From: Desulfobacterales bacterium
GTDB lineage: Bacteria; Desulfobacterota; Desulfobacteria; Desulfobacterales; JAUCGF01
DNA length: 22,769 bases
Assembly: GCA_029940345.1 (NCBI GenBank)
Contig: JAOZRC010000008.1
Location: forward strand, 1 to 22,769
Direction: 5' to 3'
A model generated the notes under the pieces. That model was not told the origin of the DNA. It saw only the letters and a list, made by a program, of their open reading frames with translations, and did no database searches. Below are positions 17,310 through 22,769 of this stretch, piece by piece (position 1 is the first letter of the stretch; each line of letters begins with the position of its first letter). The translations under genes were made by a program, and so were the position numbers.

Positions 17310-17328
17310 TTTTTATTGTCCTATATGC

Positions 17329-17586
17329 TCAAACTGCTTTTTCTATAGTTTTATTGACGCGCCATTTTTTTGTTTTACTCAATGGGCGAGACTCAATAAT
17401 TATGACTTTGTCTCCAATCTGACAACTATTTTTCTCATCATGAGCGGTAAACCGATTTTGCTTTCTAATGTACTTATGATACAATGAATGTTTCACAAGT
17501 CGTTCAACGAGCACAACAACAGTTTTATCCATTTTATCGCTGATAACAACGCCAGTTAACTGCCTACGCATTCCTCGTTTTTTCAT
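17329..17586 (-). CDS. rpsQ: 30S ribosomal protein S17
   Basis: The product has 85 residues. OB-fold features of S17 are visible: [35 protein letters not shown], and [21 protein letters not shown]17 is a primary 16S rRNA binder. It starts 2 bp after the rpmC stop. The exact start could also be the ATG five codons downstream, but the first ATG is kept because it is closest to the previous gene. Confidence 0.97.
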   Translation of the reverse strand: MKKRGMRRQLTGVVISDKMDKTVVVLVERLVKHSLYHKYIRKQNRFTAHDEKNSCQIGDKVIIIESRPLSKTKKWRVNKTIEKAV

Positions 17587-17588
17587 TA

Positions 17589-17786
17589 TTACGCCGCTTC
17601 CATCTTTTTTTGGTTAAGGATTGTTTTAATTCTGGCGATCGTTCTTCGAACTGTTTTTATCCGTTGAGGATTTTCAACTTGTCCGATGGTGTTTTGAAAA
17701 CGAAGATTAAGCAATTCTTCATTCTTATCTGAAATTTTATGCCGCATCTCTTCGACTGTCATTTCGCGGATAGTATCGGATTTCAT
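17589..17786 (-). CDS. rpmC: 50S ribosomal protein L29
   Basis: The product has 65 residues and is a two-helix protein. It contains [37 protein letters not shown] and [12 protein letters not shown], which match the family. L29 binds near L23 at the tunnel exit. The ATG overlaps the rplP stop (TAATG), with AGAGGAG about 10 bases upstream inside rplP. Confidence 0.97.
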   Translation of the reverse strand: MKSDTIREMTVEEMRHKISDKNEELLNLRFQNTIGQVENPQRIKTVRRTIARIKTILNQKKMEAA

Positions 17787-18199
17787 TACACCACGCTCCT
17801 CTCAATAAATTTTGTCTTTAGCGGAAGTTTGTGAGAAGCCAACCGAAATGCTTCTTTAGCCAACTCAGTTGGCACACCTTCCATTTCATATAATACTCTG
17901 CCAGGCTTGATAACGGCAACCCATTCTTCCGGCGCACCCTTGCCTTTGCCCATTCTAACTTCCGCTGGTTTCTTCGTTATCGGTTTATCAGGAAACAGCC
18001 GAATCCAAAGTTTCCCACCGCGTTTAACATGTCGGGTCATTGCTATACGAGCGGCTTCAATTTGACGCGAAGAGATATATCCGCATTCTGCTGCCTGCAG
18101 ACCGTATTCTCCAAAATTCAGTTGATTGCCACGATTGGCAAGTCCTCTCATACGACCTCTTTGCTGCTTTCTGAATTTTACTTTTTTGGGACTTAACAT
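17786..18199 (-). CDS. rplP: 50S ribosomal protein L16
   Basis: The product has 137 residues. I start it at the ATG (18197-18199), giving [19 protein letters not shown], the normal L16 start. AGGAG lies 9 bases upstream of this ATG. An in-frame GTG two codons earlier would sit only 3 bases from that site. The conserved [20 protein letters not shown] segment is intact. L16 organises the A-site region of the large subunit. Its TAA shares one base with the rpmC ATG. Confidence 0.97.
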   Translation of the reverse strand: MLSPKKVKFRKQQRGRMRGLANRGNQLNFGEYGLQAAECGYISSRQIEAARIAMTRHVKRGGKLWIRLFPDKPITKKPAEVRMGKGKGAPEEWVAVIKPGRVLYEMEGVPTELAKEAFRLASHKLPLKTKFIERSVV

Positions 18200-18283
18200 G
18201 TCCACAGTCTCCTAATCGTTTGCAATTCGCTTAACTCGACAATGACCATTAAAATGCATTAATTCGCAAGTTTAAAAACTATA

Positions 18284-18934
18284 TCAGATAGCGAATTTTC
18301 TTTGATCTTGTTTTAAAATTTCACCTTTAAAAATAAAGACTTTCACACCAACCAACCCGTAAGTAGTTTTTGCTTCAGTAAAACCATAATCAATATCAGC
18401 CCTGAGCGTATGTAACGGGATGCGTCCTTCCCGATACTGTTCCGTCCGGGCCATCTCCGCACCACCAAGGCGACCGGAACATATAACCTTAACTCCTTTA
18501 GCGCCAAATCGCATCGCTGATTGGATCCCTCTTTTCATCGCACGGCGGAAAGCGACACGGCGAACAATCTGAAGAGCGATGTTTTCAGCAACGAGTTGCG
18601 CATCAATCTCTGGCTTACGGATTTCATTGATATCAATAAGTATTTCACGGCCTACCAATTTTTCAATCTGCTTCTTCAGATTGGCAATCTCCGACCCTTT
18701 CTTACCAATAACGATTCCAGGACGAGATGTGAATATCTTAAGTCGAACGTCCTTAGCAGACCTTTCAATTTCGATACGCGATATACCCGCATGATAGAGG
18801 CGTTCTTTCAGAAATTTCCTAATTTTATGATCTTCAAGAATATAATCAGCGTATTTATCACTTGCAAACCATCGCGATTCCCATGTTTTAACGATACCTA
18901 GTCTAAATCCGATGGGATTTACTTTCTGCCCCAA
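18284..18934 (-). CDS. rpsC: 30S ribosomal protein S3 (TTG start)
   Basis: The product has 216 residues. It starts [20 protein letters not shown], the canonical opening, so the start must be the TTG at 18932-18934. A G-run (AAGGGGGGG, 18941-18949) lies 6 bases upstream. The KH domain is seen in [13 protein letters not shown], and the C-terminal domain in [21 protein letters not shown]3 forms the mRNA entry site and helicase with S4 and S5. It is one of five ribosomal protein genes here using TTG. Confidence 0.97.
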   Translation of the reverse strand: MGQKVNPIGFRLGIVKTWESRWFASDKYADYILEDHKIRKFLKERLYHAGISRIEIERSAKDVRLKIFTSRPGIVIGKKGSEIANLKKQIEKLVGREILIDINEIRKPEIDAQLVAENIALQIVRRVAFRRAMKRGIQSAMRFGAKGVKVICSGRLGGAEMARTEQYREGRIPLHTLRADIDYGFTEAKTTYGLVGVKVFIFKGEILKQDQRKFAI

Positions 18935-18950
18935 AGTCTTCCCCCCCTTG

Positions 18951-19289
18951 TTAAATCGTTTCTTCGGTCAAAGTTACTGTTACATGTGATGTTCTTTTCA
19001 AAATACGCGCACCCCGTCCACGTGCACGGGCTCTGAATCGTTTCAACGTTGGCCCCTGATCGGCTACAATGTTTTTTACAATCAGAGAATCAACATCGAC
19101 ATCATGATCCGGATGCTGTTCAGCATTTGCAACAGCCGACCGAATTGTTTTGGATACGATACGCGCTGCCTTCTGAGGCATAAATTTAAGAATAATAAGC
19201 GCTTTTTCTACAGATTCGCCTTTTACTGAATCTATAATTTTATGAATTTTTTGAGGAGAAATACGAACATATCTTGCAATAGCTCTCAT
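18951..19289 (-). CDS. rplV: 50S ribosomal protein L22
   Basis: The product has 112 residues. Family features include [16 protein letters not shown] near the start, SAVANAEQH in the middle and the basic beta-hairpin [20 protein letters not shown] near the end. That hairpin reaches into the exit tunnel and is where macrolide-resistance changes occur; nothing abnormal is seen here. The ATG is preceded by AAGGATG. The stop is 16 bp before the rpsC start. Confidence 0.98.
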   Translation of the reverse strand: MRAIARYVRISPQKIHKIIDSVKGESVEKALIILKFMPQKAARIVSKTIRSAVANAEQHPDHDVDVDSLIVKNIVADQGPTLKRFRARARGRGARILKRTSHVTVTLTEETI

Positions 19290-19331
19290 TTTTTTAGTGC
19301 ATCCTTCTTATTCCGGTAATTTGTCTTATTG

Positions 19332-19613
19332 CTATTTCTTCAATTTTGATTTTCGATCCCCGGCATGACCATAATAAGTGCGAGTAGGAGAAAACTCACC
19401 GAGTTTGTGCCCTACCATGTCTTCTGAGATAAAAACCGGTATAAATTTTCGACCATTGTGAACTGCCAAAGTCAATGAAACCATTTCAGGCACAATTGTC
19501 GAGCGCCTTGACCATGTTTTAATCACTCGCGCGCTTCTGTTTTCTTGAGCTGCGATTATTTTTACCATCAATTTTGGATCAACGAACGGTCCCTTTTTGA
19601 GTGAGCGTGGCAT
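19332..19613 (-). CDS. rpsS: 30S ribosomal protein S19
   Basis: The product has 93 residues. It opens [16 protein letters not shown] and carries the family motifs [24 protein letters not shown] and [19 protein letters not shown]19 pairs with S13 in the head of the 30S subunit. The ATG is preceded by AGGAGAAG. It lies between rplB and rplV in the normal order. Confidence 0.98.
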   Translation of the reverse strand: MPRSLKKGPFVDPKLMVKIIAAQENRSARVIKTWSRRSTIVPEMVSLTLAVHNGRKFIPVFISEDMVGHKLGEFSPTRTYYGHAGDRKSKLKK

Positions 19614-19641
19614 AACTTCTCCTGTTTCAAACTAAAGTCTT

Positions 19642-20469
19642 CTATTTTTTCCCACGTTTCTTGACGATATAACGATTGCTTTTGCGACTTTTCCGGGTCT
19701 TAAATCCCTTACTAGGCGTTCCCCAGGGGCTACAAGGGTGACGACCGCCGGAAGAACGACCTTCCCCACCACCCATCGGATGGTCAACGGGATTCATAGC
19801 AACGCCCCTAACGTGCGGCCTTCGTCCCAACCATCTTTTTCGGCCCGCTTTGCCAAGCGATATTTTCTCATGCACAACGTTGCCAAGTCGTCCGATGGTT
19901 GCCTTGCAGTTTAAAAGGACCATCCTGACTTCACCCGAAGGAAGCTTAATCAAAGCATACTTTCTTTCCTTCGCCATTAGTTGAGCATACGCACCCGCAC
20001 TTCGAACAAGTTGCCCACCTTTACCAATTCGTAGTTCTATATTGTGGATTTGGGTGCCTAAAGGAATATTTTTCAGTAGAAGCGTATTACCCGGTTTAAT
20101 GTCCGCTTTATCACCTGAAACTACGGTATCACCGACATAAAGATTAAGCGGTGCGAGTATATAACGCTTTTCTCCGTCAAGATAATGCAAAAGAGCGATA
20201 CGGGCTGAACGGTTTGGATCATATTCAACGGATGCGACCTTAGCGGGAACATCAATTTTATCCCGTTTGAAGTCAATTATCCTGTAATAACGTTTATGCC
20301 CGCCTCCCCGATGACGGCTCGTTATACGACCGTTTACGTTACGTCCCCCCGTTTTTTTCAAAACTTTAAGAAGACTTTTTTCAGGAGTGTCGGTTGTGAT
20401 TTCGCTATACTTTGAATAAACTTGAAATCTACGCCCCGGCGATGTCGGTTTAACTTTTTTTACAGCCAT
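19642..20469 (-). CDS. rplB: 50S ribosomal protein L2
   Basis: The product has 275 residues, as in most bacteria. It starts [15 protein letters not shown]. The conserved C-terminal part near the peptidyl transferase centre is intact: [20 protein letters not shown], with the conserved histidine at residue 230 (His229 in E. coli numbering). [14 protein letters not shown] (about residues 50-63) is the N-terminal RNA-binding stretch. L2 is needed for subunit association. The start is ATG, with an 81-bp gap after rplW. Confidence 0.98.
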   Translation of the reverse strand: MAVKKVKPTSPGRRFQVYSKYSEITTDTPEKSLLKVLKKTGGRNVNGRITSRHRGGGHKRYYRIIDFKRDKIDVPAKVASVEYDPNRSARIALLHYLDGEKRYILAPLNLYVGDTVVSGDKADIKPGNTLLLKNIPLGTQIHNIELRIGKGGQLVRSAGAYAQLMAKERKYALIKLPSGEVRMVLLNCKATIGRLGNVVHEKISLGKAGRKRWLGRRPHVRGVAMNPVDHPMGGGEGRSSGGRHPCSPWGTPSKGFKTRKSRKSNRYIVKKRGKK

Positions 20470-20550
20470 TCATTACACCTAAAAATAATAAAGGCAGGAA
20501 CTTAACATAAGATTCAGCGTCTTATATTTCACTGCCTAAGCTCAATCGTT

Positions 20551-20838
20551 TTAAACACCTTCAAAGAATTCGATTCGTTCACCTGGCATCAGCCTTACAA
20601 TGGCTTTTTTCCAATTCTTTCTTTTGCCAACAATTTGTCCTCGACGCTTCTTCTTGCCTTTCATCTGCATCGTACAGACACTCATCACACGTACTTTGAA
20701 TAGCTCTTCGACTGCTTTTCGAATCTCTATTCGGTTTGCACTTCGCAACACCTGAAATGATATCTGATTGGAAACTTCTTTTTGTATTCTTGTTTTTTCA
20801 GTATCAAGTGGTTTAAGAATTATTTGATGAGGAATCAT
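20551..20838 (-). CDS. rplW: 50S ribosomal protein L23
   Basis: The product has 95 residues, the usual length. It contains the family segments IILKPLDTEKTRIQKE, VEELFKVRVMSVCTM and the basic loop GKKKRRGQIVGKRKNWKKA. L23 sits at the tunnel exit and docks trigger factor and SRP. The start ATG lies in an ATGA overlap with the rplD stop, with AAGGGAGG about 8 bases upstream, so translation is probably coupled to rplD. Confidence 0.98.
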   Translation of the reverse strand: MIPHQIILKPLDTEKTRIQKEVSNQISFQVLRSANRIEIRKAVEELFKVRVMSVCTMQMKGKKKRRGQIVGKRKNWKKAIVRLMPGERIEFFEGV

Positions 20839-21458
20839 GAAAGCAACCTCCCTTCAATTGCCTTAAGAGAAGATTCAAGCAATATCAGGCACTGATGTTT
20901 TAAAATGTCGTAAACATTCAAGCCTTCACATCGCATTACCTTTACGCCAGGAACGTTACGAGATGAAAGTTCCAAGGTTTCATTGGCTTTATCCGTGACA
21001 ATCAGAGCATTTTCTATATTGAAACCACGTAATACATCAACGAATCTTTTAGTTCCAATCTGATCTAACTCAAATTCATTGAGTACAACCAAATTATCAT
21101 CCCTAAGTTTAGCGCTCAAAGCCATCCTAAGTGCCAATCGTTTCTTTTTTTTTGGCATTTTATAGCTATATGACCGTGGGTCCGGGCCAAAAATAGAACC
21201 TCCACCTCGAAGTAACGGATCTTTAATGTCCCCTCTTCGAGCCCGCCCCGTACCCTTCTGCCTGAATAGTTTCTTGCCACTGCCTTTTACATCAGAACGG
21301 TGTTTTACTGATGCCGTTCCGGCACGTTTACAGGCAAGTTGCATTCGAACAACCTCGTGCAAGAGACTTGCCTTTGGCTCAACACTGAAAATCACGTCAG
21401 GCAGATTGATCTGAGACACAGTCTCTGATTTAATATTTTTAACATCTAATGTTGCCAT
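20835..21458 (-). CDS. rplD: 50S ribosomal protein L4
   Basis: The product has 207 residues. The long basic loop that lines the exit tunnel is visible (KGSGKKLFRQKGTGRARRGD, about residues 59-78), followed by GGGSIFGPDPRSY. The C-terminal half, with LVVLNEFELD and ALIVTDKANE, is the globular RNA-binding part. In E. coli, L4 is the autogenous repressor of the S10 operon; whether that holds here cannot be seen. The start is ATG. Its TGA overlaps the rplW ATG by four bases, and the rplW ribosome-binding site lies inside its last codons. Confidence 0.98.
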   Translation of the reverse strand: MATLDVKNIKSETVSQINLPDVIFSVEPKASLLHEVVRMQLACKRAGTASVKHRSDVKGSGKKLFRQKGTGRARRGDIKDPLLRGGGSIFGPDPRSYSYKMPKKKKRLALRMALSAKLRDDNLVVLNEFELDQIGTKRFVDVLRGFNIENALIVTDKANETLELSSRNVPGVKVMRCEGLNVYDILKHQCLILLESSLKAIEGRLLS

Positions 21459-21614
21459 AGTTTTCTCTTTACGAATCTCAATAAACCAACCGATGAAAGG
21501 TTAACCATTTGCCTTGGGTCAATGTAAGCCTTTGTTTTTCAGATGCAAATGTATTTTTTCATAATTCGTATGAAACATGGAAATATATGAACCGTTGCGC
21601 TCCGCATTTCAAAC

Positions 21615-22244
21615 TCAACAATATTTAAGCTTATTAATTGAAACGATGCCTGTTTTAGCTCCGGGCACACCACCTTTAATTAAAATCAAATTTTCATCTG
21701 ATCTGATATCTACAACTTCCAAATTACGAATCGTTTTCTGTGAATTGCCATATTGGCCAGGCATTTTTTTACCCCGGATAACTTTAGAGGGCCATGCACT
21801 ACAACCGACAGAACCTGGAATCCTGTGACTATGGCTTCCATGAGTCTTTTTGCCGCCATGAAAACCGTGCCGCTTGATAACGCCAGAAAAACCACGCCCT
21901 TTCGATATCCCGGTGATATCTACACGTTCTCCAACCTTAAACATATCAACCGTGACAAATTGCCCCAATTCATAATCATCAGTTTTTTCAACGGAGAACT
22001 CTCTCAACACCTTAAAAAATCCTTTAGCGCATTTATTAAAATGCCCCTTCAAAGGGTTGTTCACGCGTTTTTCCATCGTAGCGTCGAAGCCCAATTGGAT
22101 GGCATCGTAACCGTCAGTTATTTTTCGCTTAATCTGAGTAACGGCACATGGGCCAACTTGCAAAACCGTTACGGGCAAGCATTTTCCTTCTGAAGAAAAA
22201 TAGCTGATCATTCCCAGTTTTTTCCCTAATATTCCTTTGCACAT
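21615..22244 (-). CDS. rplC: 50S ribosomal protein L3
   Basis: The product has 209 residues, the normal bacterial length. It starts MCKGILGKKLGMISYF, matching the family's KGILGxKxGM opening. The central extension that reaches toward the peptidyl transferase centre is clear: SKGRGFSGVIKRHGFHGGKK followed by THGSHSHRIPGSVG and GKKMPGQYG. L3 binds 23S rRNA early in large-subunit assembly. The start is ATG with only a weak Shine-Dalgarno sequence; no better start fits the family N-terminus. It is followed by a 156-bp gap before rplD. Confidence 0.98.
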   Translation of the reverse strand: MCKGILGKKLGMISYFSSEGKCLPVTVLQVGPCAVTQIKRKITDGYDAIQLGFDATMEKRVNNPLKGHFNKCAKGFFKVLREFSVEKTDDYELGQFVTVDMFKVGERVDITGISKGRGFSGVIKRHGFHGGKKTHGSHSHRIPGSVGCSAWPSKVIRGKKMPGQYGNSQKTIRNLEVVDIRSDENLILIKGGVPGAKTGIVSINKLKYC

Positions 22245-22316
22245 ATTTCACAACGCTTTCTGCCAATTTTATATTTGCAATAAGGCGAATTCTTTTTATT
22301 GGCAACTGAACATAGT

Positions 22317-22344
22317 CAGTAAAAATTTTATTGATTTTTTACTG
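22317..22344. other. AT-rich hairpin between rpsJ and rplC
   Basis: CAGTAAAAA (22317-22325) and TTTTTACTG (22336-22344) are perfect 9-base inverted arms around a 10-base loop, just after the rpsJ stop. The stem is mostly A-T. It could be a weak attenuator or an RNA-processing site, but it lacks the GC-rich stem of a firm terminator. Confidence 0.4.
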
Positions 22345-22355
22345 CCGAACTGAGG

Positions 22356-22661
22356 CTACAATTTAATTTCAACATCGACACCAGAAGATAAATCCAGTTT
22401 CATCAAAGCATCTACCGTTTGATGAGTCGGTTCAACAATATCCAATAGGCGTTTGTGGATTCGCATCTCAAATTGTTCGCGTGACTTTTTATCCACGTGA
22501 GGTGACCTTAGTACACAGTATTTGTTAATTTTGGTCGGCAGAGGAATCGGGCCGACGACCTTAGCTCCGGTTTTATTGGCGGTATCAACAATATCAGCGG
22601 CAGATTGGTCCAACAGCCGGTGATCGTATGCCTTCAAGCGAATTCTGATTTTTGTATTCAT
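22356..22661 (-). CDS. rpsJ: 30S ribosomal protein S10
   Basis: The product has 101 residues, close to the usual 102-103. It starts [20 protein letters not shown] and contains the conserved GPIPLPTK segment of the extended loop and the HKRLLDI motif. S10 sits in the head of the small subunit and, as NusE, also pairs with NusB in antitermination complexes. It is the first gene of the S10 block. The start is ATG, with GGGA about 11 bases upstream. It is followed by a 111-bp spacer before rplC, one of the longer gaps in this block. Confidence 0.98.
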   Translation of the reverse strand: MNTKIRIRLKAYDHRLLDQSAADIVDTANKTGAKVVGPIPLPTKINKYCVLRSPHVDKKSREQFEMRIHKRLLDIVEPTHQTVDALMKLDLSSGVDVEIKL

Positions 22662-22715
22662 TAGGATTGTTCCCTGTCACCCGTCTCAAAGCCGAAGCCG
22701 AGAACCGGAATTTTA

Positions 22716-22769
22716 TCATTCAACAATTTCGCTCACCACACCGGCGCCAACCGTTCTGCCGCCCTCCCG
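22716..22769 (-). CDS. tuf: Elongation factor Tu, C-terminal end (partial)
   Basis: Only the last 17 codons and the TGA stop are in the window; the gene continues past the right edge. The visible residues REGGRTVGAGVVSEIVE are the typical C-terminus of EF-Tu domain 3. EF-Tu is the GTPase that delivers aminoacyl-tRNA to the ribosome. It lies 54 bp upstream of rpsJ on the same strand, the classical join between the str and S10 operons. No terminator is visible in that gap, so read-through into rpsJ is likely. The ending is short but highly characteristic. Confidence 0.93.
   Translation of the reverse strand, partial: REGGRTVGAGVVSEIVE

Overview
The window is almost entirely minus-strand coding. 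It holds the end of tuf followed by a complete S10-spc-alpha ribosomal protein cluster, then a five-gene cluster built around an unusual Hsp70. The host is a bacterium of low to moderate GC. The cluster order, the zinc-type S14, S4 and L36 proteins, and the style of the L17, L24 and RpoA sequences suggest Desulfobacterota (former Deltaproteobacteria). That placement is an inference from protein style, not a tree.

Read in the direction of transcription (right to left): tuf (last 17 codons), rpsJ, rplC, rplD, rplW, rplB, rpsS, rplV, rpsC, rplP, rpmC, rpsQ (S10 part); rplN, rplX, rplE, rpsN, rpsH, rplF, rplR, rpsE, rpmD, rplO, secY (spc part); a 324-bp gap where many bacteria carry adk and/or map; then infA, rpmJ, rpsM, rpsK, rpsD, rpoA, rplQ (alpha part). 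All are intact. Many neighbours overlap by 1, 4 or 11 bases. Five ribosomal protein genes (rpsC, rplE, rpsN, rpsE, rpsM) start with TTG behind a clear Shine-Dalgarno sequence, and rpsD starts with GTG.

About 360 bp beyond rplQ is a strong hairpin terminator (7356-7389). It is followed at once by a candidate promoter (7329-7357) for the second block: (1) a 775-residue Hsp70 with an intact ATPase domain, a four-cysteine zinc ribbon where the interdomain linker should be, and a very divergent C-terminal half; (2) a single-pass membrane protein with a near-copy of that zinc ribbon at its cytoplasmic N-terminus and two LysM domains outside; (3) a 750-residue TPR-like helical repeat protein; (4) a 90-residue J-domain-like protein without the HPD motif, joined to gene 3 by a GTGA overlap; (5) a 152-residue GrpE-like protein. 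Together they look like a dedicated, non-canonical Hsp70/J/GrpE machine with a membrane and peptidoglycan tether and a TPR scaffold. This is the most interesting part of the window, and its function is unknown.

The 404-bp gap between genes 4 and 5 contains two large imperfect palindromes (616-697 and 735-916). The second looks like a REP/MITE-type non-autonomous mobile element. Another inverted repeat (7458-7554) lies between rplQ and its terminator. No tRNA, rRNA, CRISPR array or transposase gene was found.
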